From Lachnospiraceae bacterium (GTDB lineage: Bacteria; Bacillota; Clostridia; Lachnospirales; Lachnospiraceae): a stretch of DNA of 64,000 nucleotides. Below are positions 18,678 through 28,011 of the stretch, in pieces; positions within the stretch are counted from its first letter, which is position 1; the number at the start of each line of letters is the position of its first letter. The translations under genes were made by a program, and so were the position numbers. The stretch covers positions 62,001 through 126,000 of the forward strand of contig JAETRD010000008.1 in the NCBI GenBank assembly GCA_021770345.1. Direction: 5' to 3'. Under the pieces are notes generated by a model. The model did not search any database and was not told the origin of the DNA. It saw nothing but the letters and a program-made list of their open reading frames with translations.

Positions 18678-20804
18678 CTATCTCCTTTCCCCGTCCAGCA
18701 TCAATCCCGCAATATCAAGAATCAGCGCAATGCTGCCGTCTCCAAGCTGTGTACAGCCAGAAAGCCCCTTTACCTTCTTCACATAAGGAGGAATCGGCTT
18801 GACTACGATTTCCTGCTCCTGGAGCAGGCTGTCAATCAGGACGCATATCTGTTCGCCCTCATGCTCTAATACGACCACAACCCCTTCGTCTATCTTTGTC
18901 TGCGAATCGGGCAGATGATATCTTTCGTTCAGGCGGATAAACGGGTAACACTCTCCCCGCAGAACGAGGTACTCCTCGCCGCCCGGCTCCTGTATCAGCG
19001 CGTCCTCTCCGACTCTCACAAATTCCTTGATGGAAGCGGTCTCTATCACGAAAGAGGAATTTCCTACTTTCACCACAATACCGTTGATAATCGCCAGCGT
19101 CAGCGGGATGATCAGCGTCATCTCGGAACCTTCGCCCTCAACGCTGTCCACCTCAAGCCTTCCGCCGATATCCTGAATATTCTTTACTACCACGTCCATG
19201 CCGACGCCTCGCCCCGAATACTCGGTCACCTGCTCTTTTGTGGAAAAGCCCGGCAGTGTGATAAAACGGAAAATTTCTTTCTCCGTGAAGTCATTGATTG
19301 TCTTACTGCTGTCAACCAGTCCGTTCTCGTATGCCTTGTTAAATAACTTTTCTTTACTCAGGCCCTTTCCGTCATCCTTTACAATAACGTAAACCTTACC
19401 GCCCTCGTTCTTCGCTTCAAGGGTAATCTTTCCTTTCGGCGACTTTCCGAGCTTCGTGCGGTCCGCCGGATTCTCCTCGATTCCGTGGTCCACGGAATTA
19501 CGCACCAGATGCATCAGCGGGTCCGAAATATGCTCGATAATATTTTTATCTACCTCAGTGTTCTCACCGATCACCTCAAGCTCAATGTCCTTGCCGAGCT
19601 TGCGCGACACGTCGAACACGATACGGCGCATCTTCTGGAAGGTATTTGTCAGCGGCATCATACGCATCGACATGATCACTTCCTGCAGCTCCGTCGTATT
19701 CTTCGCGAGCTGCGCCGCCGCCTTCTGGAAATTGGTGAGATCGAGTCCCGGAACCTTCAAATCCGGGTTCTGCAGCACCGTCGCCTCCGCGATGACAAGC
19801 TCTCCGATTAAATCCATCAGCGCATCCATCTTCTCGATATTAACGCTGATAATCGTCTGCTGTTTTGGCTGATTCTTCGCGAGCGTCTTGCCTTTTCCGG
19901 TTTCCTTCGCTTTCACGACATAATCACCCGGTGCAGGCGCCGCTTTCTTCTCCGGCTCGGCGTCCTTCTTGTCTCCGAGATCGATGACCGCCTGGGCATC
20001 CTCTCTGCCAAGCTCTGCCAGCCTCTTTCCGAACTCCTCCGCGGTAAGCTCGTCGATATCAATCTGCTCCGCCTCGGAATTGTCAACGAGATTTATGACC
20101 TCTTCCTTCGTGCTCTTCGTCTGCAGCAGCATGTAAAAGCCCTCTGCAAGAATCACGTCTCCGCTCGCCTCATTCGAGAGAATATCTTCCGGTGTATAGA
20201 GCAGGTCCTCCGCCACCCCCTTCAGCGCGTAGGTCGCGGAATAGGCACGGATGTTGCTCATCTGCGTATCGTTTTTGTAATGGATGACAATCTTATAAAA
20301 GTGGCTGTCATCCTCCGCTACCGGCGCAATGTAAAACTGAGTCGGCTCCTCGTGCTTGTTTGCCTGCGGAAGCCGGATTCCCTGTTTCTTAATCTCACCC
20401 TTGATGCGGCTTAAAAACTCATCCAGGTCCTCGACAAGCTGTGTCTCGTCCCCGTCCGGTGCCTCTCCGTTTTTGATTTTATCGAGCTCACCCGTGATAA
20501 AATCGGAGACGGCAAGCACTTTGTCCACCAGTTCCAGATGCGGAACATCTTCCGGATGGGATTCTCTCAGGTAATAGAACACATCTTCCAGCTTGTGGGA
20601 TGCTTTGGTGATATTTTCATACATCAAAACCCCCGATGAACCTTTGATGGTGTGCATGCAACGGAAGATCTCATTGATATCGGCATCGTCGAAGCAATCT
20701 GCGTCTTGTTTCTCTAATATAATACCTTCGAGTTTTTCCAAAAGCTGGTCGCTTTCATACAAAAACACCGAAAGCATGCTGTCTGTATTAAATTCTTCTG
20801 CCAT
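18678..20804 (-). CDS. cheA: Chemotaxis histidine kinase CheA
   Basis: Central kinase of the chemosensory array, 708 residues. P1 phosphotransfer domain with His51 in MHTIKGSSG, a P2-like region at about 160-260, dimerisation domain, ATPase domain (NSVDHGIE, GRGVGMDVV) and C-terminal CheW-like P5. All catalytic boxes look intact. GGAGG site before the ATG. It lies between cheY and cheW. Expected to phosphorylate CheY and CheB from this operon. Confidence 0.97.
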   Translation of the reverse strand: MAEEFNTDSMLSVFLYESDQLLEKLEGIILEKQDADCFDDADINEIFRCMHTIKGSSGVLMYENITKASHKLEDVFYYLRESHPEDVPHLELVDKVLAVSDFITGELDKIKNGEAPDGDETQLVEDLDEFLSRIKGEIKKQGIRLPQANKHEEPTQFYIAPVAEDDSHFYKIVIHYKNDTQMSNIRAYSATYALKGVAEDLLYTPEDILSNEASGDVILAEGFYMLLQTKSTKEEVINLVDNSEAEQIDIDELTAEEFGKRLAELGREDAQAVIDLGDKKDAEPEKKAAPAPGDYVVKAKETGKGKTLAKNQPKQQTIISVNIEKMDALMDLIGELVIAEATVLQNPDLKVPGLDLTNFQKAAAQLAKNTTELQEVIMSMRMMPLTNTFQKMRRIVFDVSRKLGKDIELEVIGENTEVDKNIIEHISDPLMHLVRNSVDHGIEENPADRTKLGKSPKGKITLEAKNEGGKVYVIVKDDGKGLSKEKLFNKAYENGLVDSSKTINDFTEKEIFRFITLPGFSTKEQVTEYSGRGVGMDVVVKNIQDIGGRLEVDSVEGEGSEMTLIIPLTLAIINGIVVKVGNSSFVIETASIKEFVRVGEDALIQEPGGEEYLVLRGECYPFIRLNERYHLPDSQTKIDEGVVVVLEHEGEQICVLIDSLLQEQEIVVKPIPPYVKKVKGLSGCTQLGDGSIALILDIAGLMLDGERR

Positions 20805-20826
20805 ACTTCCTCCATTCCCAAGAATT

Positions 20827-21231
20827 TTATTCTGTTTTCTTAATCAGCCCCAGCTTCTCCAATATCTTTTCGAACTTTTCCATATCTATCGGTTTTCCTG
20901 CATAGGCCTCACAGCCCAGCTCAAACGCCATTTTCACATTGCGCTCGTCGTTTAACGCCGTGGTCATAATGACCTTAATCCGCTTCTCTTTCGGGATGCC
21001 CTTCTGCTCCTCGATTCCGCGGATCGCCTTTAAGACCTGATAACCGTCCATGACAGGCATCATGACATCGAGACACGCCAAATCATAGGGCTCTCCGTCC
21101 TCAAGCGCCATCATAAAGGCATCCACTGCCTCTTCACCATCCACCATCACATCGCACTCCCCGTAACGTGACAGCTGTTTGTCCATAAACTTCCGGCTGG
21201 CGAAATCATCTTCTGCCAATAAAATTTTCAT
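20827..21231 (-). CDS. cheY: CheY-type single-domain response regulator
   Basis: Receiver domain only, 134 residues: acidic pair Asp8/Asp9, phosphoacceptor Asp55 (CLDVMMPVMDG), Thr in MTTAL and a conserved Lys in AGKPID. The start was set at 21229-21231 by an AAAGGAG site. The position between cheB and cheA supports a chemotaxis role rather than an orphan regulator. No flagellar gene is nearby, so its motor target is presumed. Confidence 0.9.
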   Translation of the reverse strand: MKILLAEDDFASRKFMDKQLSRYGECDVMVDGEEAVDAFMMALEDGEPYDLACLDVMMPVMDGYQVLKAIRGIEEQKGIPKEKRIKVIMTTALNDERNVKMAFELGCEAYAGKPIDMEKFEKILEKLGLIKKTE

Positions 21232-21264
21232 TGGTGCCTTTCTCCTTTCCTTTCTATCCATCAT

Positions 21265-22284
21265 CTATTTGCTCAACAGGCTGTATACCTTTCCTGCTAT
21301 CGCCGTCACTGCCAGACGGTGCTGCACCGCGCCTATATCATAGGCTACCTTCGGCATCCCGTAAACCACACAGGTGGCCTCGTCCTGCCCGATCGTCTGC
21401 GCACCCGCATTGCGCATCTCCAGAAGTCCCCTGGCTCCGTCGCCGCCCATGCCGGTCAGAATCACACCGATCGCATTTTTCCCGACGGTTTTCGCAACCG
21501 AACTAAACAGAACATCCACGGACGGACAATGGCCGTTTACCCGATCGGTTCCGCTGCACTCCACCTGATAAAATCCTCCCACCTTGACAATCCGCATGTG
21601 CCTGTCGCCGGGTGCGATCAACACCTGCCCCGGCAGTACCCGATCGCCGGTCTGTGCTTCCTTCACCGCCACCTCGCACTGATTGTTCAGACGGTCCGCG
21701 TACATCTGCGTAAATCCCGGCGGCATATGCTGCGTGATCACAACCCCCGGAATATCGCGGTGAAATCTCTTTACAACCTCAAACGTCGCCTCGGTACCGC
21801 CGGTAGACGCCCCGATTGCGACCACACGGCTCTGATCGGTATTGATATGCTGCAATACCGTACCGGTATCCACGCGTTTGAGCTTCCCGACCTTCGCCGT
21901 GGAAGCAATTTTTACCTTCGCCGCAAGCTCCTGCGTCAAAAACACATTGAGCTGCGCCGCATTCAGATTATCCGGCTTGCTGACGAAATCAACGGCCCCG
22001 GCCTCTAAGGCATCAAATACCTTATCGCTTAACGCGCTGATCATAACGACGGGAAGCGGATACTGCGGCATCAGCCTCCGCAGGAACTCGATTCCGCTCA
22101 TTCTCGGGAGTTCCACGTCCAGCGTCATCACATCCGGCTTGTATTTTACGATCGCATCCCGGGCCGCGTAAGCGTCCTCCGCCTGTGCGACCACCTCGAT
22201 ATTCGGGTCCGCATTTAACCCTTTCACCAGCATTGTTCGGAACATCATGGAGTCATCCACAACTAACACTCTGATCGGTCTCAT
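21265..22284 (-). CDS. cheB: Chemotaxis methylesterase/deamidase CheB
   Basis: Receptor-demethylating response regulator, 339 residues. Receiver domain with Asp10/Asp11 and Asp56, then a CheB esterase domain with catalytic Ser160 (GASTGG), His186 (ITQHMPPGFT) and Asp near 284 (MGGDGA). AGGGGA ribosome site. Only 3 bp after cheR. Counteracts CheR for adaptation of the two receptors in the operon. Confidence 0.97.
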   Translation of the reverse strand: MRPIRVLVVDDSMMFRTMLVKGLNADPNIEVVAQAEDAYAARDAIVKYKPDVMTLDVELPRMSGIEFLRRLMPQYPLPVVMISALSDKVFDALEAGAVDFVSKPDNLNAAQLNVFLTQELAAKVKIASTAKVGKLKRVDTGTVLQHINTDQSRVVAIGASTGGTEATFEVVKRFHRDIPGVVITQHMPPGFTQMYADRLNNQCEVAVKEAQTGDRVLPGQVLIAPGDRHMRIVKVGGFYQVECSGTDRVNGHCPSVDVLFSSVAKTVGKNAIGVILTGMGGDGARGLLEMRNAGAQTIGQDEATCVVYGMPKVAYDIGAVQHRLAVTAIAGKVYSLLSK

Positions 22285-22287
22285 AGT

Positions 22288-23100
22288 TTAAGTCCCCTGC
22301 TTTCTATAGATTGATGGCTGTATGTACTGAAATTGTGTTTTTCGCCGGTCAAGACTTTCCGTGGTACCGATAAACAGGTACCCGCCCGGCTCCATGGCCT
22401 CATATATTTTCCGGATCAGTTCGTATTTGGTATCATCCTCAAAATAAATCATCACATTGCGCAAAAAAACGATATGAAACCGTCTCTTGAACGGAAACGG
22501 ATTCATCAGATTAAACTGCCTGAAAATCACTTCTTTTTTCAATTCGTCTGTTACCCTGTATTCTTCCGCATTGAGCGCCTTGAAGTAGCGCTGCTTCCAT
22601 TTTGACGGGAGAGGCTCAATCGCCTCCTTCAGATAGACCCCTTTCGTTGCGTGCTGCAATACCCGGGTCGACACGTCTGTGGCAAGGACTCTCGTATCCC
22701 ACTGCGCATGCTCTACCCCGAAGTAATCCAACAGCACCATCGCAAGCGTGTACGGCTCCTCCCCTGTGGAGGACGCACCGGACCATACCCGCAAATCTCT
22801 GTCTCTTCCGGCCTTCACCTTCGCCCAGGGAAGCACAACACGCGTCAGATAATCAAAATGCTCGCTCTCCCTCATAAAATAGGTATGGTTTGTCGTCAGT
22901 ACATTGATCAGATCCGTCGCCGCGGAACTGTTCGGCTCCGCCTCAACCTTCGCCATATACTCGTCATAGTTTGCATAACCGTTCCTGACCAGATAATTTT
23001 CGAGTCTTCCTCCTACCAATATACGCTTCTTGCTCAAGTCTATGCCGTACTTGTTCTTCACATACACAACAATACGGTTAAATTCGCTGTCTGTAATCAT
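22288..23100 (-). CDS. cheR: Chemotaxis receptor methyltransferase CheR
   Basis: SAM-dependent methyltransferase acting on receptor glutamates, 270 residues. All-helical N-domain, then the SAM site (VWSGASSTGEEPYTLAM) and the NVMIYF motif. The start at 23098-23100 has GAGGAGG 5 bases upstream; a 12-residue longer frame begins without such a site. First gene of the che operon, with a strong promoter just upstream. Confidence 0.96.
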   Translation of the reverse strand: MITDSEFNRIVVYVKNKYGIDLSKKRILVGGRLENYLVRNGYANYDEYMAKVEAEPNSSAATDLINVLTTNHTYFMRESEHFDYLTRVVLPWAKVKAGRDRDLRVWSGASSTGEEPYTLAMVLLDYFGVEHAQWDTRVLATDVSTRVLQHATKGVYLKEAIEPLPSKWKQRYFKALNAEEYRVTDELKKEVIFRQFNLMNPFPFKRRFHIVFLRNVMIYFEDDTKYELIRKIYEAMEPGGYLFIGTTESLDRRKTQFQYIQPSIYRKQGT

Positions 23101-23160
23101 GCCTGCCTCCTCAGACAATAAAGTGATTTCTTGCATATTTACTGCAAAAAACTTAGTACT

Positions 23161-23189
23161 ATGATAAAACTTTTGTTTTTTTTTGTCAA
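23161..23189 (-). promoter_or_regulatory. Strong sigma-A promoter of the che operon
   Basis: On the minus strand, TTGACA (23184-23189), a 17-base A-rich spacer and TATCAT (23161-23166), about 60 bp before the cheR ATG. The A tract in the spacer may add curvature. It would drive cheR to the two receptors. Confidence 0.75.
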
Positions 23190-23236
23190 TCTCTTGTCCG
23201 CCTGATTTGTGACTTTTTCCCCACCGTGTGAAACGG

Positions 23237-24304
23237 TCAGTCTCTCTTCATTTGTCGCCAGATTTTATTAAAAACCTTTACCAGATCCGGGTCATACCAG
23301 CTCCCGCTCATCTCATTGATATACGCAATGCTCTCCTCCACCGAAACCGCATCGCTCCCCCGCATCAGATGATCAAAATCATTCGCGAGCGCCGTGATCC
23401 GCGCCTCAAGCGGTATCTCCGTCCCCTTGAGCGGCGGGTATCCCGTTCCGTCCCAGTGGGCATGATGACATTCGGCAATTTTTAATGCCATCGCGATAAA
23501 GCGGCCGTTTCCCTGCCCCTCACAGATTTCCTTTAACATCGCCGCCCCTTCCACGGCACAGTCCTTTCTATATTCCATGCTCCGCTCTCTGGGATTCGGC
23601 GGCTCCGTGCAGTCGTTTCCCGGCAATATAAAGCTTCCGATGTCATGTATCTGAGCGGCGATCTCGATCGTCTCGACAAATTCGTCGTTGATCGCATTCT
23701 CGTAAGCCGGGAGCAGCTGCAGCCCCTGCGCGAGGAACCCGCAGTTATACCCCACGTCCTGCAGGTGATTCCCCATATAGGATTTCCGTTTCTGCATCAG
23801 CTTTGAGAGCGCCAGCAGCACGTTTCTCTGTTCGCGCTCTATCTGCTCCTGCTGTGATTCGACGAGCTTGTGCATCATACGGTTATAGTCCGCCATCTCC
23901 TGTTTGAGCCGGTAACTGTTCAGCTGGTTGTTCACCCGCATGATGACTTCGACCTCGTCAAACGGCTTCGGAATGAAATCCACGGCTCCCGCGAGAAACG
24001 CCTGCTTTTTCTCCTCGCTGGTATCCAGCACCGTGATAAAAATAAAGGGAATATCCCTCGTCTCGGGATTGCTCTTTAACATATTACAAAATTCCAGTCC
24101 GTCCACTTCCGGCATCGACATGTCCGACAGCACCAGCGACGGCTTCGTCTCCCTCATCAGCTCTATCGCCTCACGCACGCTCACCGCGCACAGCGTCCGG
24201 TAACCCTCATGCGAAATAATATTGTCGAGTATCTCCACATTCATGCCGATATCATCCACAATCAAAATCACGGGTGTTTCTCTTTTTGCATATCCCGGAT
24301 CCAT
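23237..24304 (-). CDS. Response regulator with REC and HD-GYP-like output
   Basis: Receiver domain (acidic pair near 17-18, phosphoacceptor Asp61 in LSDMSMP, Lys in IPKPFDE), a coiled linker, and an HD-domain of the HD-GYP superfamily; about 355 residues. HD-GYP proteins usually hydrolyse cyclic di-GMP. Here HDIGSF replaces the usual HDIGK, while HHAHWDGTGYP is kept, so activity is uncertain. Two starts are possible: 24302-24304 (GGAG site, used here) or 24331, which would overlap the kinase gene. It sits 16 bp after the PAS kinase gene and before the che operon, suggesting a phosphorelay partner. Confidence 0.88.
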   Translation of the reverse strand: MDPGYAKRETPVILIVDDIGMNVEILDNIISHEGYRTLCAVSVREAIELMRETKPSLVLSDMSMPEVDGLEFCNMLKSNPETRDIPFIFITVLDTSEEKKQAFLAGAVDFIPKPFDEVEVIMRVNNQLNSYRLKQEMADYNRMMHKLVESQQEQIEREQRNVLLALSKLMQKRKSYMGNHLQDVGYNCGFLAQGLQLLPAYENAINDEFVETIEIAAQIHDIGSFILPGNDCTEPPNPRERSMEYRKDCAVEGAAMLKEICEGQGNGRFIAMALKIAECHHAHWDGTGYPPLKGTEIPLEARITALANDFDHLMRGSDAVSVEESIAYINEMSGSWYDPDLVKVFNKIWRQMKRD

Positions 24305-24320
24305 AGCATTCTTCTCCTCT

Positions 24321-25745
24321 CTATAGTTCACCGATTCTCTCCGTAAGCGCTTTCTTTACGTTTTCGTAGGCGCTGATACTCTTTTCGTGATTGCTCTTGC
24401 GGATCGCCATCTCCATCCGCAGCACCTGCCGCCGCATGTCGTCATCGCTGTTCTTGACCAGATCCTTGATCGTGGATGCCAGCATTTCCGCCTTATCCCA
24501 CGTTCCGAGCTCTATCGAAAGCACAAGCTTTTCCATGCGCTTTTTTAATTCCTCCCGGTTCGCGTCTTCCCCAAACACCGTATAGCTGTCCATGTCTTCC
24601 TCGGGCGCCTTCTTCATGAAATCCGACCAGATCTCGTAGGCCGCCGTGTGGTTTTCCTCCACATTCTGATTCGTCCGAAGCTTCACGGAAAACGAAAACG
24701 TACTCCCCTTTCCCTTCACGCTCTCCACCCGGATATCGCCCCGCATCAGCTCCACAAGCTGCTTTGTCACGGCAAGCCCGAGGCCGGTCCCGCCAAACCG
24801 TCTCGTGATCGTCGCATCCGCCTGGGAAAAAGGCTGAAACAGGCGGTCCTGCTCCTCCGGCGAGATACCGATGCCGCTGTCTTTGACCATAAAAAACAGT
24901 TCCACTTCATCCTCGACCTGTTTTGTCTTGCTGACCACAAGTCCGACATACCCGATCGAGGTAAACTTGATCGCATTGGAGAGCAGATTATTTAAAATCT
25001 GCACCAGACGCAGTTCATCCCCGATCACAAGCTGCGGAATCCGGTTATCCACATTCACGTTCAGGTGCAGTTCCTTTTTATTGAGCTCCGCACTGTGCGT
25101 CTCGATCACCTGCTCCATCATTTTGTAAAAGTCAAATTCCTTTTCGTCGAGGGTGAACTTGCCGGTCTCCAGTTTCGCGCTGTCCAGAATATTGTTGATG
25201 ATCGACGACATATTCCTGCAGCAGTAGAGAATGGTTTCCAGCGTTTTCTTCTGCTCTTCACTCTCCGTCTCCGAGAGAAGCGCCGTCGCGTGTCCGCTGA
25301 TCCCGTTTACCGGCGTCCGAAGCTCGTGCGTCACATTTGCGATAAATTCGCTTCTCGCCTTTGAATTCTCCGCCTCTTCTTTCTTGAGCTTCATCACCCG
25401 CGTATTCATATCTCTCCGCTCGGTGATATCCTCCGCGAGAAGAAGAAATGTGCCCTCCTCTTCCCCCGGAAAGATGCGGATATTTACCGGAAAACAGGAG
25501 CTGTTCCTGCGGTAGATCGCCGTCTCGGATTTCCCCGTCAATCGCCTCCCGTCAAACGCTTCCCCCTCCCGGAACTCCTGCCGGAACAGCTGCGTCACAC
25601 ACACGGATGTCAATTCATCCCTCCCGTATTCGAGTTTGTCGGCAGCCGTCTGATTGCCGAAAAGAATCTCTCCCCGCTCATTGAAGACAAAAACCAGTTC
25701 TATGGTCTCCTCCGCAATGCGGGAATTTAACCATCCAATCTCCAT
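24321..25745 (-). CDS. PAS-domain sensor histidine kinase, soluble
   Basis: About 474 residues with no membrane segment. N-terminal PAS domain (about 10-112), HisKA with phosphoacceptor His140 (NVTHELRTPVNG), HATPase domain (SNAIKFT, DSGIGI, RFGGTGLGL) to about 365, and a C-terminal helical tail of about 100 residues that I do not recognise; it is not a receiver domain. The start at 25743-25745 has an AAAGGAAG site. It lies between an Hpt gene and a REC-HD gene, so a cytoplasmic relay is likely. Confidence 0.9.
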   Translation of the reverse strand: MEIGWLNSRIAEETIELVFVFNERGEILFGNQTAADKLEYGRDELTSVCVTQLFRQEFREGEAFDGRRLTGKSETAIYRRNSSCFPVNIRIFPGEEEGTFLLLAEDITERRDMNTRVMKLKKEEAENSKARSEFIANVTHELRTPVNGISGHATALLSETESEEQKKTLETILYCCRNMSSIINNILDSAKLETGKFTLDEKEFDFYKMMEQVIETHSAELNKKELHLNVNVDNRIPQLVIGDELRLVQILNNLLSNAIKFTSIGYVGLVVSKTKQVEDEVELFFMVKDSGIGISPEEQDRLFQPFSQADATITRRFGGTGLGLAVTKQLVELMRGDIRVESVKGKGSTFSFSVKLRTNQNVEENHTAAYEIWSDFMKKAPEEDMDSYTVFGEDANREELKKRMEKLVLSIELGTWDKAEMLASTIKDLVKNSDDDMRRQVLRMEMAIRKSNHEKSISAYENVKKALTERIGEL

Positions 25746-25804
25746 AGCTTCCTTTCCGTGCGTTTCCACACGCACCTCTCACGCGCAGACAGCGTTCCGG
25801 TCTG

Positions 25805-26176
25805 TCATTTGTGTGCGCTGATAATGTCGTAAAAGCGCTGATACACCTCCTGGAGCGTTCCCCACGCCGCCTCCGCGCGCTCCACGTCCACTTCGTCGTT
25901 TTTCTTGTTGCGCAGCTCCTCCACGAGGTCCGAGGACGTCTTCTGCACCGGATCAAGTCCGAGGTTTGCAGCCACACCCTTGAGCGTGTGCGCATTCCGA
26001 TATGCCTCCTCGTAGTCTTTGTCCGCCATATTCTCTTTCAGGCTGTCAAAGTTCGGATTGTCCAGAAGTTTTTTTAAAAACTTCTCGTACATCGCCTCAT
26101 TTCCCATGAAGCGCCGCACCGTCGTCTCCACGTCCGCCCCTGCCTCTTTCAATGCACTTTTAAAAGCCTCATCCAT
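25805..26176 (-). CDS. Hpt-domain phosphotransfer protein
   Basis: Single histidine phosphotransfer domain, 123 residues, with His63 in NAHTLKGVAANLG. All-helical, no other domain. GGAGAGGAG site before the ATG. Gives the missing relay step between the neighbouring histidine kinase, which has no receiver, and the REC-HD proteins; the exact partners are inferred from position. Confidence 0.92.
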   Translation of the reverse strand: MDEAFKSALKEAGADVETTVRRFMGNEAMYEKFLKKLLDNPNFDSLKENMADKDYEEAYRNAHTLKGVAANLGLDPVQKTSSDLVEELRNKKNDEVDVERAEAAWGTLQEVYQRFYDIISAHK

Positions 26177-26226
26177 CTCTTTAATCTCCTCTCCTGACTG
26201 TCAATCTCACATTCTCATCGAATAGG

Positions 26227-26266
26227 AAAAAGGCTGCAAAACAATATAACCCTGTTCTCCAGCCTT
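26227..26266 (-). terminator. Intrinsic terminator after the upstream REC-HD-GYP gene
   Basis: Stem AAGGCTG/CAGCCTT (arms ending at 26266 and starting near 26230) followed by T on the minus strand, about 16 bp after the stop of the gene at 26282. Confidence 0.65.
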
Positions 26267-26281
26267 CTTTGCATACGTTCC

Positions 26282-27364
26282 TCAAGTGTAGCTAAACATC
26301 TTAATTACTTCTACGATGTTAAAGAAGTCCTCTTTCGCAAGTTCAAAGCACTTTATCACGTCCGGCGAAAACTGTCCGCATTCTCCGTTCAGAATCATTT
26401 CATATGCAATCGCATTGCTATATGCAGTTTTGTAGACTCTGTCACTCACCAACGCGTCATACACGTCCGCAATCGCCACAATCTGCGCACTGATCGGGAT
26501 CTGATCTCCCACCAGATGATCCGGATATCCGTTTCCGTCCCATCTCTCATGATGATAACGGCAGATGTCGTAGCAATACCGATAAAAATCGTCGTCATAG
26601 GATCTCTTACAGGATTCCAGAATGCCGCATCCGATCGTGGTGTGAGTCTTCATAATCTCAAACTCTTCCGGCGTCAGCCTTCCCGGTTTTAACAGAATCG
26701 CATCGGCGATTCCGATCTTGCCGATATCATGCAGCGCGGACGCTCTGGCAATCTGGTCGATGTCCTCCTGCGTCAGCCCGTACTGCGGGAAATACTTTGC
26801 CAGATATTTGAGAAGAATCCGGGTAAAATATTTGATGCGCTTGACATGATCCCCGGTCTCCACATTTCGGAACTCGACAACCGTACTCAAGGCATCGATC
26901 ATAAACTCGTTGCCCTCTTTCAGCTTCTCCACCTGACGGCGGATCGTCTCTTCCTGTTCCTTGAGGCGCAGCTCCATGTTGCGCTTGTTCTGATACAGCT
27001 CGATAATGTTCTTCGCACGCCGCGTGATGACATTCGGTTCAAACGGCTTGTGCATGACGTCGGCGATGCCGTACTGGTACGCTTTCTCCTCGCTCTCCTG
27101 CGGCGTCATGCTGGTAATAAGTATCACCGGTATCTTTTCTAAGAGTTCCTTCTCCTTCATATAATCCAGAACCCGGAATCCGTCCATAACCGGCATAACG
27201 ACATCCAGCAGAATCAGCGCGAGATCCTCGCACTTCTCAATCTGCTTAATCGCCTTCTCTCCGTCCGATGCCTCAAGCACCTCATATTCGTGCTTGAACA
27301 TCATGCTAAGTATCGCTCTGTTGACTTCCTCGTCGTCCACAATCAATAATTGTTGTTTGTCCAT
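26282..27364 (-). CDS. REC-HD-GYP response regulator, predicted cyclic di-GMP phosphodiesterase
   Basis: RpfG-like protein, 360 residues. Receiver domain with Asp10/Asp11 and Asp54 (LLDVVMPVMDG), coiled linker, then a complete HD-GYP domain: ETGDHVKR, ASALHDIGKIGI, THTTIGCGIL and HHERWDGNGYP are all present. Expected to hydrolyse cyclic di-GMP when phosphorylated. Start at 27362-27364, after a GGGAGGG site. It has its own promoter and terminator, unlike its degenerate relative at 23237. Confidence 0.93.
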   Translation of the reverse strand: MDKQQLLIVDDEEVNRAILSMMFKHEYEVLEASDGEKAIKQIEKCEDLALILLDVVMPVMDGFRVLDYMKEKELLEKIPVILITSMTPQESEEKAYQYGIADVMHKPFEPNVITRRAKNIIELYQNKRNMELRLKEQEETIRRQVEKLKEGNEFMIDALSTVVEFRNVETGDHVKRIKYFTRILLKYLAKYFPQYGLTQEDIDQIARASALHDIGKIGIADAILLKPGRLTPEEFEIMKTHTTIGCGILESCKRSYDDDFYRYCYDICRYHHERWDGNGYPDHLVGDQIPISAQIVAIADVYDALVSDRVYKTAYSNAIAYEMILNGECGQFSPDVIKCFELAKEDFFNIVEVIKMFSYT

Positions 27365-27445
27365 GTTCCCTCCCGTAATCCAAAACACCCGGACAGGCGT
27401 CCCAATTATTCTCCTCCATATATTTCGTAACAATAAACACAATTT

Positions 27446-27473
27446 ATTATACTTTATTTTTAGAAAAAGTCAA
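27446..27473 (-). promoter_or_regulatory. Promoter of the REC-HD-GYP gene
   Basis: Minus-strand TTGACT (27468-27473), 16-base spacer, TATAAT (27446-27451), with a leader of about 80 bp to the ATG. Confidence 0.75.
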
Positions 27474-27534
27474 CCGAATGCCATGCTTCCTTCCGCGGCA
27501 TCTGCCTGTTCGGCCGGGGCAGCTTTCCGGCAGC

Positions 27535-27921
27535 TTAAGGGACAGGCTTTACCTCCGCACCGTCCGCGAGCGGCGCGTTTGCACCCGCCGCATAAACCCA
27601 TTTATCGTCATAAATCCCCCGCACCGTGACGGTTCCCGCGCTCTCGTCCCGCGCTTCCACCGTCACCAGGACGGCCTTCACCAGATATTTCGGTCCGAAG
27701 CGCTCCTCTTTCTCCTCAATACAGTAAACGCAGGTCCCCTGCGGCCCCGTATAAAGCGCATCCTCGGGCAGCACAAATCCGCCGTCACCCCAGTACGCCT
27801 CCACGGTCCGCACGCGCGGCAGCATGCGCCGGTAGATGAGCTGCGACGCGATCGTACAGACGATAAGCGTGAGCCCGAGCACACATGCAAGTGCCTTTGC
27901 CAGACGCTTTTCCCGACTCAT
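27535..27921 (-). CDS. Small membrane-anchored protein, HlyD/adaptor-like C-terminus
   Basis: 128 residues starting at 27919-27921 after an AAAGGGGG site. A basic N-terminus and one membrane segment (about 8-28) are followed by about 95 residues of beta-rich sequence (FVLPEDALYTGPQGTCVYCIEE). That pattern recalls the C-terminal barrel of RND/HlyD-type periplasmic adaptor proteins, but the rest of such an adaptor is missing. It lies 90 bp after a sugar permease gene and is probably the end of that operon. Function not recognised; it could be a transporter accessory. Confidence 0.65.
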   Translation of the reverse strand: MSREKRLAKALACVLGLTLIVCTIASQLIYRRMLPRVRTVEAYWGDGGFVLPEDALYTGPQGTCVYCIEEKEERFGPKYLVKAVLVTVEARDESAGTVTVRGIYDDKWVYAAGANAPLADGAEVKPVP

Positions 27922-28011
27922 TTTCCGGCCCCCTTTCTCCGTGTTTTCATAGTTCCGGAACACTGCCGGATGGGACAGCTTCCTGCTAAACATGTTTCCG
28001 GCAGTCTCCCG

